A stretch of 30,775 bases of DNA from JBEKYD01 sp049509915 (GTDB lineage: Bacteria > Acidobacteriota > Terriglobia > Bryobacterales > Bryobacteraceae). A program made the position numbers and the translations under genes. The notes under the pieces were generated by a model. It searched no databases. It saw only the letters and a list, made by a program, of their open reading frames with translations, and was not told where the DNA came from. Shown piece after piece: positions 1 through 6,894 of the stretch. The stretch spans positions 1 to 30,775 of the forward strand of contig JBEKZL010000173.1 in the NCBI GenBank assembly GCA_049509915.1, written 5' to 3'. How positions within the stretch are numbered: the first letter of the stretch is position 1; each line of letters starts with the position of its first letter.

Positions 1-235
1 CAAGTAACCGGCAGTAACCGGGGACAGACGAAGCTTTCTCGGATTTTCAAGTAACCGGCAGTAACCGGGGACAGACGAAGCTTTCTCGGATTTTCAAGTA
101 ACCGGCAGTAACCGGGGACAGATGAAGCTTTCTCGGATTTTCGGAAAGAAACCGAGAAACCGGAGAAACCGGGGACGGAGAAACCGGGGACGGACGAAGC
201 TTTCTCGAGAAACCGGGGACAGCCGACAGCGGGGA
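1..235. repeat. 47-bp tandem repeat with degenerate tail
   Basis: Three head-to-tail copies of a 47-bp unit lie at 1-47, 48-94 and 95-141. They are identical except for one base in the third copy (gacagatgaag instead of gacagacgaag). Each unit contains two GTAACCGG words and ends in AAGCTTTCTCGGATTTT. From 142 to about 235 the pattern decays into shorter units around GAAACCGGGGACGGA and ACAGCGGGGAC. The array starts at base 1, so it may extend beyond the window. Reading frames through it are low-complexity Arg/Pro translations and are not credible genes. No spacers are present, so it is not a CRISPR array. Confidence 0.9.
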
Positions 236-413
236 CGACAGCGGGGACAGCGGCTCCGTCCTCTCGGGGGGCGCCGCGGGGAAGAGCGGGGGGACACAAT
301 TCCGGTCACAGGGTGTAACCCATTGATAACAAAGTCTGCGGGATACCAACCGCTTGACTGTCCGTGGTAACCTGTGCGCGAGGGAGAAAGCTCTTGAAGT
401 CAGAGAATTACGG
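236..413. other. Intergenic sequence with no recognisable gene
   Basis: I see no coding signal, RNA gene or clear promoter here. The phrase TGAAGTCAGAG at about 395-405 recurs at about 1131-1141, close to the other end of the truncated glycosyltransferase copy. It may mark the edges of a rearranged segment, but it is short. Confidence 0.4.
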
Positions 414-440
414 TGTCTTGGCCGGCTTTTACCAAACCAA

Positions 441-477
441 CCCATGATTGCCCGCTGATTGCCCCGTTAATCATGGG
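441..477. repeat. Imperfect 10-bp inverted repeat, copy 1
   Basis: CCCATGATTG at 441-450 pairs with TAATCATGGG at 468-477, with one G·T position at the loop end and a loop of about 17 nt. It lies in a block (about 415-478) nearly repeated at 1765-1828, where the stem is perfect. Both copies lie 3' of a glycosyltransferase tail on the minus strand, so a terminator or mobile REP-like hairpin is possible. Confidence 0.7.
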
Positions 478-481
478 GAAG

Positions 482-600
482 GATGCACAAGGATGCACAA
501 CCGAAAAAGCCCCCGGGCAATCGCCACTGAAGCAATTAAAGGGCTTATTTGTTTTTTCAAACCCGGCGCCGCACAGGAATGCACAACGATGCACAGCGGT
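482..600. repeat. TGCACAA phased-repeat module, copy 1
   Basis: The module is two short arrays around a 65-bp spacer block. ATGCACAA begins at 483 and 493. GCACA begins at 571, 581 and 591. In both arrays the period is exactly 10 bp, about one DNA helical turn, which would place every copy on the same face of the helix. The spacer (about 498-563) contains GAAGCAATTAAAGGGC followed by a T-rich stretch and is about 90% identical to 2042-2103. The module lies directly 3' of the truncated glycosyltransferase copy. Function unknown; protein-binding site array or degenerate mobile module are both possible. Confidence 0.75.
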
Positions 601-653
601 ATGATTCGCCGGTTGGATTTTGCAGGGCGGAACCCGCAGGCGCCAGGCTCCCG

Positions 654-1002
654 CTACCTCGTACCGCGCAGCAGTTCGCGCTGTTTTTCGCCGATCGCCC
701 GCCAGCCGGAATTCCTTTTGGCGTGGAGCAGGGCGGCGCGGGCAATTTGGGCGCGGCGTTCGGGATCGGCGATAAGGGTGGCGATGCCGGCGGCGAAGGC
801 TTCGGCGGTATCGGCGGTCCAGGCCGAGTGGGCGCGCACCAGCGGCCAGACCCGTTCGGTGAAAAAACAAAACGCGGCGATATTGGGGAAGTGACGAAAC
901 GACCCGATGAAGAGCAGGCGCTGGCCGGGCGTTTCCGGCCGCGGCGTGAATCGATCCAGATCGACGCCGCTTTCGACCACCGTGGCAGCCCAGTAAGGTG
1001 GG
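654..1002 (-). pseudogene. Truncated duplicate of glycosyltransferase C-terminus
   Basis: This minus-strand segment repeats the 3' end of the intact glycosyltransferase gene at 2193-3815. Bases 654-831 match about 2193-2370 and 843-1002 match about 2661-2815. The intervening 279 bp (93 codons) are missing, and because 279 is a multiple of three the frame stays open across the junction near 831-840. It encodes VENGVDLDRF-like sequence (here VVESGVDLDRF), the LLFIGSFRHFPNIAAF motif, and then the final AEAFAAGIATL...LLRGTR segment. Most of the nucleotide-sugar-binding half, including the VLEAMAMERAVV segment, is gone. Upstream of about 1003 homology stops and the open frame runs into unrelated sequence, so the start and N-terminal domain are lost. 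It is almost certainly non-functional as a glycosyltransferase. Confidence 0.85.
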
Positions 1003-1197
1003 GTGCTACGCCGCCTGCACATTTTTCGACCGCCGTCCGGACCTCCCGCGACCCATTGGTTTTCCGAATTCCGCCTCCAACCGCCGAGCCAGTTCCCCGG
1101 CTCAAGGGATGACCGCTCAGAGTCGCCTCCTGAAGTCAGAGCCAGTGCCATCTCGACGAGCGCGCCACCCGTTTAGCCTCCGCAAGGAACGCGACCT
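1003..1197. other. Intergenic sequence between pseudogene and toxin gene
   Basis: No homologous protein, RNA gene or strong hairpin is visible. Open frames through it are extensions of the pseudogene frame or low-complexity shadows. Confidence 0.35.
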
Positions 1198-1506
1198 TCA
1201 GGGAAGGCGCCGACGCCACTTGTCCGGGTCGCGAGAGGTATGAAATGCAGCATAGATTGTGACCGCCGCCGGCGACTGCGCATAGAAGACGGCGTCCGGA
1301 AAGCGACGTATCAGGGAGCGGCGGTATCCCTCGTGAACGACAGGGTACATCTCAGGCCAGCGCCGTATGCTTTCCAGACAGGCATCCACCGAGCTCAGAA
1401 ACTCCTCACCCAGTCCGGCTCTGCGGCCTTCATACCAATCGTAGGCTTCTGCAATGTCCAACTCGGCGTCCGGAGCGATCACCAGCTCAACGGGCATGGC
1501 GGGCAC
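1198..1506 (-). CDS. ParE/RelE-family toxin
   Basis: The protein of about 99-102 residues matches the RelE/ParE toxin fold family. Members are small toxins, either ribosome-dependent mRNA interferases (RelE) or gyrase inhibitors (ParE). Visible family hallmarks are an N-terminal strand (VELVIAPDAELDI), a helix with YDWYEGRRAGLGEEFL, the LESIRRWPEMYPVVHEGYRR core, the strand RRFPDAVFYA, and a C-terminal HTSRDPDKWRRR tail. The tail and the YEGRRAGLG helix resemble ParE-type plasmid stabilisation proteins more than RelE, so gyrase inhibition is the better guess. The start is either GTG at 1506 or ATG at 1497; neither has a clear ribosome binding site. It overlaps the 3' end of the antitoxin gene, as expected for a translationally coupled TA operon. 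Confidence 0.85.
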   Translation of the reverse strand: MPAMPVELVIAPDAELDIAEAYDWYEGRRAGLGEEFLSSVDACLESIRRWPEMYPVVHEGYRRSLIRRFPDAVFYAQSPAAVTIYAAFHTSRDPDKWRRRLP

Positions 1507-1705
1507 GCACGTTGCGCTTTACCGTTTCCCAGGGCAGCCCCGAAGCCGGGTTTTTCATTAGATTCGCCTGCCTGCGCGCCAGCTCCTTCTTTTGCCAATC
1601 GTGTACCGGCACGGCCTCCGGCGCGGCCGCGAGGTCGTCCCACAGATCCTGGACAAGCTGGAGTTTCTCAGACGGGCTTAGATCGAAGATCGACGCTGAA
1701 TCCAT
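1487..1705 (-). CDS. Addiction-module antitoxin (TIGR02574-like)
   Basis: A 72-residue protein beginning MDSASIFDLSPSEKLQLVQDLWDDLA. The pattern of a short acidic helix (LSPSEKLQLVQDLWDDL) and a Lys/Arg-rich tail (DWQKKELARRQANLMKNP) is typical of the putative addiction-module component family TIGR02574, which pairs with ParE/RelE toxins. I chose the ATG at 1705 because AGAGG lies five bases upstream; a longer frame back to TTG at 1732 is open but has no such signal. It precedes the toxin on the same strand and overlaps it. By analogy it should neutralise the toxin and repress the operon, but I see no clear operator. The pair is bracketed by the two copies of the duplicated glycosyltransferase tail. 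Confidence 0.8.
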   Translation of the reverse strand: MDSASIFDLSPSEKLQLVQDLWDDLAAAPEAVPVHDWQKKELARRQANLMKNPASGLPWETVKRNVRARHAR

Positions 1706-1790
1706 TCGGGCCTCTGCTGCCAATTCTCTCAAATTGCTGGCCGCTCGGGGGTATCACGCAGTGCGTCTTGACCGGCTTTTACCAAACGAA

Positions 1791-1827
1791 CCCATGATTA
1801 CCCGCTTATTGCCCCGTTAATCATGGG
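1791..1827. repeat. Perfect 10-bp inverted repeat, copy 2
   Basis: CCCATGATTA at 1791-1800 is the exact reverse complement of TAATCATGGG at 1818-1827, with a 17-nt loop. It is the better-preserved copy of the hairpin at 441-477. It sits between the TA operon and the TGCACAA module, 3' of the glycosyltransferase gene on the minus strand, and could help to terminate it. Confidence 0.75.
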
Positions 1828-1947
1828 GGAAAGACCGGGGACGAGACGCGTCCATCGGGGAAACCGGCATGTTATCTGCTTACCAATCCATCCGACCGGA
1901 CCGGCCTGGCCTGGCCGTAATGCCGCTCCTCCGATGGGCGTCAATCC

Positions 1948-2137
1948 ATGCACAAGAATGCACAAAAGCCGGCCGGCGATCCCCCGGCGGTTGGTCGCGG
2001 CTCGGTTGGCCGGCATGCACAAAAATGCACAATCCTGCACAAACCAAAAACCCCCGGCAATCGCCAGTGAAGCAATTAAACGGCTTATTTGTTTTTTCAC
2101 ACGCGGCGGCGCACAGGAATGCACAACGATGCACAGC
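1948..2137. repeat. TGCACAA phased-repeat module, copy 2
   Basis: Three arrays lie here. TGCACA starts at 1949 and 1959. TGCAC starts at 2016, 2026 and 2036. GCACA starts at 2111, 2121 and 2131. Every step is 10 bp. Between the last two arrays is the same 60-65-bp block seen in copy 1 (GAAGCAATTAAACGGC and a T-rich run). Compared with copy 1, this region has about 200 extra bases, including one more array. The stretch 1733-2192 otherwise contains no gene. Strict helical phasing in two diverged copies suggests that the spacing is maintained or that the arrays are dispersed copies of one element. Confidence 0.75.
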
Positions 2138-2192
2138 GGTATGATCCGCCAGTCGGACTTTGCAGGGCGGAACCGTAGGCGCCGGGCTCCCG

Positions 2193-3815
2193 CTACCTCG
2201 TACCGCGCAGCAGTTCGCGCTGTTTTTCGCCGATCGCCCGCCAGTCGAAATTCCTTTTGGCGTGGAGTAGGGCGGCGCGGGCGATTTGGGCGCGGCGTTC
2301 GGGGTCGGCGAGGAGGGTGGCGATGCCGGCGGCGAAGGCTTCGGCGGTATCGGCGATCCAGACCGAGTGGCCGTGCAGCAAACCGAGACCGGCCGCGCCG
2401 GAGCTGGTCGAGACCACGGCTCGCTCCATCGCCATCGCCTCCAGCACCTTCACGTTGGTCCCCGCCGAAACCGTGGTCGGCACCAGCACCAGGTTGGCCT
2501 CGGCGTAGAGCGGCCGGACGTCGGCAACGAAACCGGCGAGGCGAATGCGCTCGTCCGTCTGGGCCGGCGCGGGAGTAGCGGTGAAGGAGCGCCAATAGAG
2601 CTCGGGATCGGCGCCAGCGACGACGGTGAGCGTGAGGGCTGGGAATTGGTCGCGCAGCAGCGGCCAGACCCGTTCGGTGAAAAAACAAAACGCGGCGATA
2701 TTGGGGAAGTGGCGAAACGAGCCGATGAAGAGCAGGCGCTGGCCGGGCGTTTCCGGCCGCGGCGTGAATCGATCCAGATCGACACCGTTTTCGACCACTC
2801 TGGCAGCTGCGTAAGGCTGCAGCATCTCGGCGTCTTTGGGCGACATCACCACGACGTTGGTATAGCGCCGCACGGCGCGTGTCTCGAAGCGGCGCCAGCG
2901 AAACCAGTCCCACCAAGTCGAAAGGGTGCGGCTGCGGCGGGCGATCTGGCCGTAAAGGTCGAAGGTAATGTCGTGCTCTACGAGAATGTCGCCGGCGTAT
3001 TCGGCGAGCTGGGTGTATTCCACCTGCAACCGCTCGAAGCCGAAAGACCGGCGCTCGCGGGCGATGGCGCGGCGCATGGCCTGAGAGCGGAATTCGTGTA
3101 CCTCAGGGGGCAAGAGACTCGCCCAGCGCGGCTCACGATAGCGCGGTTTTTCCACCAGCACCACGCGGGCGCAGGCAGCGAGGACCGGTTCAAGATCGGC
3201 GGCGGGCAGTGGCGGGCCATCGGTGAAGGCGAATAGCTCGACGTCGAATTCGCGGGAGATTTCGCGCAAAAGGTTCCAGATGCGGACGGCGCCGCCGTGG
3301 GAGAGCGGATAGGGGAAGTAGGGCGAAAGCACGGCCACCCGGCAGCGCTCGGGCGAACAGGGCCGGCCTTCCAATATGTGATCGCCGGTGGGCGCCGAGG
3401 AGCGTTCGTGCTGGAGCCACGGCCACCACCAGGGGCGGAGGTAGATGCGGTCGGCCGCGACGCCGCGCCAGAAGAGAAACGACGCCAGGTTGAGGCGCAG
3501 GTGGTGGCGCTCCAGGCGCGAATTGTAGGCCAGGATCTTGCGCGGCGCCATGCGATACGCGGCGCGGCGCAAGGCGCTGGCTTTACCGCCGAGCAATACG
3601 GGCGCCAGGCCGATGCGGTAGCGCTTCAGCGTATGGCGCATTTCGTCCCAGTTGGATTCGGTAACGACGAAATGCCGCCGATCGGGCACCAGCGCGCGGA
3701 CTTCTTCCGTCATCCGGCGGCAAGCTTCCGGCTCGCCGGTGCAGAAGATGGCGACCACTGCCTCCGGGTCCTTGCCCAGCAAGCCGAAGATCCAGCGTTT
3801 CAGCCGCTGCTTCAT
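2193..3815 (-). CDS. Glycosyltransferase, GT4-like with N-terminal extension
   Basis: A 540-residue protein that probably transfers a sugar from a nucleotide-sugar donor during glycan synthesis at the cytoplasmic face of the membrane. Residues about 18-150 form an extra N-terminal region (VVAIFCTGEPEACRRM onward) of a type seen in polysaccharide-synthesis proteins. A GT-B fold starts near residue 161 with LSPYFPYPLSHGGAVRIWN, the usual acceptor-side glycine-rich loop of GT4 enzymes. The C-terminal Rossmann half has LLFIGSFRHFPN, then LAGFVADVRPLYAEANLVLVP and SAGTNVKVLEAMAMERAVVS, the donor-binding region with the conserved glutamate. The ATG overlaps the stop of the transporter gene (ATGA), indicating translational coupling. 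Its open frame continues upstream through the transporter in a wrong frame, which is not coding. Its 3' end is duplicated at 654-1002. Donor and acceptor cannot be read from sequence. Confidence 0.9.
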   Translation of the reverse strand: MKQRLKRWIFGLLGKDPEAVVAIFCTGEPEACRRMTEEVRALVPDRRHFVVTESNWDEMRHTLKRYRIGLAPVLLGGKASALRRAAYRMAPRKILAYNSRLERHHLRLNLASFLFWRGVAADRIYLRPWWWPWLQHERSSAPTGDHILEGRPCSPERCRVAVLSPYFPYPLSHGGAVRIWNLLREISREFDVELFAFTDGPPLPAADLEPVLAACARVVLVEKPRYREPRWASLLPPEVHEFRSQAMRRAIARERRSFGFERLQVEYTQLAEYAGDILVEHDITFDLYGQIARRSRTLSTWWDWFRWRRFETRAVRRYTNVVVMSPKDAEMLQPYAAARVVENGVDLDRFTPRPETPGQRLLFIGSFRHFPNIAAFCFFTERVWPLLRDQFPALTLTVVAGADPELYWRSFTATPAPAQTDERIRLAGFVADVRPLYAEANLVLVPTTVSAGTNVKVLEAMAMERAVVSTSSGAAGLGLLHGHSVWIADTAEAFAAGIATLLADPERRAQIARAALLHAKRNFDWRAIGEKQRELLRGTR

Positions 3816-5029
3816 CGGGAGGCTCCGGCCACGCGCAGAACGGCGCAGGCGGCCAGCGGGGCGACGGCCGCGATGGCGGTGACCGGGCCGTAGCCATGAA
3901 GATCGACGATGCGCCCGAACCACGGTGAGATGGCGGCCTGCGAAATGCCGTAGGAGGATACCAGCACGCTGACGGCGAATGCCGCGTGACGGCCGCCAAA
4001 AATATCGAGAGGCAAGGTATAGACATTGACGCTCATGGCCGCGACGGCGAACACGCCGGTCGAAATTCCGGCCATGCTCCAGGCGAGCGAGGGCGCGGCC
4101 GGAACGGCGGCATTCACCAGGCTGAGGGCGGCAGCGGCCAGGCAGACGCGGAAACGCGCGGCTACCACCGATTTGCCACGCCCGATCAGCGCCAGCGAGC
4201 CCCATCCGCCGGCCGCGCCGCCCAGGGCGAAAAACACGGGCGGAATCCAGGCATACCAAGCCGCCTGTTTCAGGCTCAGATGGCGGGCATCGACCAGGTA
4301 GAGCGTGGTCCAGTTGACCCACAGCGAGTAGCCGATCATCGAAAGAGCATTGGCCAGGGCAATGGCCCAGAGACGGCGATCGCGGATGGGAGCACGGGCA
4401 TGGAACTGCCGGGCTTCGCCCAGCTGGACGGGTTGGCAACCCGTCCGCAGGTTGGACAACCCGCCCGACAAAGAGGTCCACAGCCATAGCGGAATCCACA
4501 GCAGCCCAAGCGTGCCGGTGGCTACGAAAGCCCGGCGCCAGCCGTAGCGCAGGGCGATCCAAGTGGCGAGCGGCGGGGCCAGCAGCATCCCCAGGCTGAC
4601 GCCGGCCTGATTCAGAGCGTTCCCCAAGGCCCTTTCCGCCGGCCGCAAATATTGGTAAATCGCCTTCCCGGCCGCGGGGATGCCGGCGGCTTCGGCCATG
4701 CCGAGAATGGCGCGGCAGGCAACCAGTCCCGCCAGTCCGCTGGTCAGGCCGGTGGCGATTCCGGCCGCGGACCAGACAGCGACGGCAATGGCGATGGCAA
4801 TAGCGAGGCCGATACGATCGATCCACCATCCGGCCGCCGGTGCGCTAGCCGCGTATGCCAGCGAGAAGGCCGTCAGAATCCAGCCGTATTGCTGATTGGA
4901 CAAATGAAACTCGCCGCGGATCAGTACCTGCAGAGTGGCCAGCGATTGGCGGTCCAGGAAATTGATGGTGGAGGAGAGGACAAAGGCGGCTAGCACCAGC
5001 CAGCGGAATCGGGATGTATCGGCGGTCAC
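3812..5029 (-). CDS. MFS transporter, ACS (hexuronate-type) family
   Basis: A 405-residue inner-membrane permease with about twelve hydrophobic segments. The first is followed by NFLDRQSLATLQVLIRGEF and the loop YGWILTAFSLAYAASAPAAGWWIDRIG, a typical MFS TM2-TM3 motif. The opening resembles the anion:cation symporter family, whose members take up hexuronates, sugar acids or phthalates. It starts at GTG 5029, where GTGA overlaps the stop of the TPR gene, and its own stop overlaps the glycosyltransferase start, so the three genes form one translationally coupled unit. The loop between TM6 and TM7 is somewhat long and Gln/Arg-rich (LRTGCQPVQLGEARQF). Substrate is not determined; an organic anion or uronate would fit the family. 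Confidence 0.9.
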   Translation of the reverse strand: MTADTSRFRWLVLAAFVLSSTINFLDRQSLATLQVLIRGEFHLSNQQYGWILTAFSLAYAASAPAAGWWIDRIGLAIAIAIAVAVWSAAGIATGLTSGLAGLVACRAILGMAEAAGIPAAGKAIYQYLRPAERALGNALNQAGVSLGMLLAPPLATWIALRYGWRRAFVATGTLGLLWIPLWLWTSLSGGLSNLRTGCQPVQLGEARQFHARAPIRDRRLWAIALANALSMIGYSLWVNWTTLYLVDARHLSLKQAAWYAWIPPVFFALGGAAGGWGSLALIGRGKSVVAARFRVCLAAAALSLVNAAVPAAPSLAWSMAGISTGVFAVAAMSVNVYTLPLDIFGGRHAAFAVSVLVSSYGISQAAISPWFGRIVDLHGYGPVTAIAAVAPLAACAVLRVAGASR

Positions 5030-6684
5030 GGAAACTCTATGGTAGCGACCTCGCCGGCGGTTGTCAGACGGGAATTGGTCTTGGGGAAGTATTCGATGGA
5101 CACCTGGCGCGGGGAAGCTCTGCCGCAGGCCAGGGTTTGCTGGCCGGTTAGGACGATTTGGGAAGCGTCGGGCACCAGCAGGCGCACCAGCTTATGGTCG
5201 GCGGTTTCGACGATCAGGCGAAGCTGCTTGCCCAGGCAATCCACCTGGCGAAGGGTGCCGCGGACTTTGCCGGAGGGAGCCGGGCCGTCCCACCACGGGA
5301 TGGGCTGGGTGGCGCTGGGCTTGTCGCCCTGATTAATTCTTGACTCGCTCTCGTGCACGCGCGCGATGGCTTCCTGTTTCAGCCGGGCCAGATCGCGCGC
5401 GTCTTCCTCGGCTTCGCGCCGCTTTACATCGGCTTCGTAATCGATGCGCTGCTGCTCGACGTCCAGCCGCGCCTGGTGCATGGCGGCGCGCTGGGCGGGA
5501 TCGGTGGAGGCCAGTTCGGCCTGGTTAAAGGCTTTGGAAGCTTCGGTGTAATCGTGCTCGGCCAGCGCGGCTGCCGCCAGGGCCTTCCAGTAGTCCGCAT
5601 TGCGGGGATTGCGTTCGGCGGCGGCTTTCCAGTGGGCCATGCGCTGGGCGGGATCGGTATCGCGGGCGGCGAGCAGGGCGAAAGGCTCGTCCAGCTTGGG
5701 ATTGAGGGCCGCCGCTTTGCGCAGGGCCTGCGTGGCCTTACCCGCGTCCGGCTCCAGCTTGGCGAATTCGATGTAGCAGCGCGCGCTGGCTGATCCGGCG
5801 GCCATGGCCTCGGCGAAGGCGTGGTGAGCCTCAGGTTTGTCGTGGCGGGCCAGCGCCAGCAAGCCCAGGCCTTCCTGGGCCTCGGCGATTTTCTCGCCTT
5901 TGTGGATGAGCTCGCGATATTCGGCGACGGAGGCGTCACCGGCCAGCAGGTCGGCGCGGGCCAGGCGGGCGTCGGAATCGGAAACCGGGCGCTCGACCAG
6001 GTCCTTGTCGGCCATGGTCCGGCTGTTGAGGGTGGTGGTTTGGAAATTGCCCTCGGCCAGGTGCTTCGCCGCCAGAGCTTCCATTTCCGCGGCCGGTTTA
6101 CCGAAGGCGTTGCGGCAGGCGGGATCGAGGTCGGCGCCCTGCCGCAAATTGAAGAGCAGGACCTTGAGGCGGCCGAAGTATTCCGGGTCCGTCACCAGAA
6201 AATGAATGCGGGCCCAATCCAGGTCGGGATGCGGCGGGGGCGCGCCCACGGTGATGCGGACGAACTTGTTTTGAAAGGTGGAAAAGAATTCGATCAGGCC
6301 GTGTTCGAAAACGGGCGGCATGCGGGCGGTGTTGTTTTCGAGAAACAGGCGAGTCAGATCGGTATAGAGGCCCGCCGGGATAGCGGCTTTTTCTTCGAGC
6401 ACAATCGCATAGCGGTCGCGCCCCATGGTGACGCCGGGCATGGCCGTCCAACCCTTGGCATTGCGGAAAAGCAGAATGCGGACGGGTTGAGGCGTGCCGA
6501 GGTCGTTCTGGCCAAGCACGTCGCTGAGCGCCTGGCGAAATTCCTCGAAACGGACCAGCGTGTCGCGCCCGGCGTGCCCGGTGGTATCGGTCATGACTTC
6601 GAACGGCCCGGAGGCATATTTCACCCAATCGTCTTTCGCCGCCAGCAGGGCGGGGAACAGAGCCAGAGCCAGCAACCGCCGCAT
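5026..6684 (-). CDS. Secreted TPR protein with degenerate peptidase-MA-like domain
   Basis: A 552-residue exported protein, first gene of the operon with the transporter and glycosyltransferase. Residues 1-16 (MRRLLALALFPALLAA) are a signal peptide. Residues about 20-215 resemble the peptidase-MA/DUF1570-type domain found before TPR arrays in Acidobacteria: the MPPVFEHGLIEFFSTF segment corresponds to the usual LPxWxxEGLAEYFS. The zinc-binding HExxH expected just upstream is replaced by TDLTR (about 108-112), so peptidase activity is unlikely. Residues about 240-430 are TPR-like helical repeats (EAQEGLGLLALARHDKPEAHHAF, NPRNADYWKALAAAALAEHDYTEA). A charged coiled coil (about 425-460) leads to a C-terminal beta-rich domain. 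The ATG is preceded by AAGGG. A role as an envelope scaffold is inference. Confidence 0.8.
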   Translation of the reverse strand: MRRLLALALFPALLAAKDDWVKYASGPFEVMTDTTGHAGRDTLVRFEEFRQALSDVLGQNDLGTPQPVRILLFRNAKGWTAMPGVTMGRDRYAIVLEEKAAIPAGLYTDLTRLFLENNTARMPPVFEHGLIEFFSTFQNKFVRITVGAPPPHPDLDWARIHFLVTDPEYFGRLKVLLFNLRQGADLDPACRNAFGKPAAEMEALAAKHLAEGNFQTTTLNSRTMADKDLVERPVSDSDARLARADLLAGDASVAEYRELIHKGEKIAEAQEGLGLLALARHDKPEAHHAFAEAMAAGSASARCYIEFAKLEPDAGKATQALRKAAALNPKLDEPFALLAARDTDPAQRMAHWKAAAERNPRNADYWKALAAAALAEHDYTEASKAFNQAELASTDPAQRAAMHQARLDVEQQRIDYEADVKRREAEEDARDLARLKQEAIARVHESESRINQGDKPSATQPIPWWDGPAPSGKVRGTLRQVDCLGKQLRLIVETADHKLVRLLVPDASQIVLTGQQTLACGRASPRQVSIEYFPKTNSRLTTAGEVATIEFP

Positions 6685-6894
6685 ATCCCTTATTATCGGG
6701 CATCGGGGCCACTGATATCGGGCATCGGCTAACCGGGGGTGCTACAACTCCGAGCGTAGTACGCTTGCTAGAACGTACTGCGCCCGCAGTAGCAGTGCGT
6801 TATGAGACACTAGGACCTTTAACACCTGCTTCACGGGACGGGTCCCGCAGGCGTCCGCGCCAAGATGGCCGAACGCCGACAATTTGAGTCCTCC
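6685..6894. other. Intergenic region with overlapping hairpins
   Basis: This region separates divergent genes and should hold both promoters, though none is convincing. GCGTAGTACG at 6754-6763 can pair with CGTACTGCGC at 6774-6783 (ten pairs including one U·G, ten-base loop). Overlapping it, ACTGCG 6777-6782 can pair with CGCAGT 6785-6790, so the two structures exclude each other. A third hairpin, CGGGAC/GTCCCG, is at 6834-6847. They could be terminators or a leader structure for the plus-strand gene that follows. Confidence 0.45.

Noticed and set aside
1..141. CRISPR array
   Set aside because: The units are contiguous, with no unique spacers and no cas genes nearby.
482..600. DnaA boxes or a replication origin
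   Set aside because: TTGTGCAT does not match TTATCCACA, there is no AT-rich unwinding region, and no dnaA, dnaN or rep gene is near.
47..1151. Many overlapping open frames on both strands at the left end
   Set aside because: They are Arg/Pro/Ser-rich, follow tandem repeats, and match no family except the truncated glycosyltransferase frame.
2193..4829. A single 878-residue minus-strand protein
   Set aside because: Only the part from 3815 onward resembles a glycosyltransferase. The rest is an out-of-frame reading of the transporter gene, and ATGA at 3812-3815 marks the true boundary.
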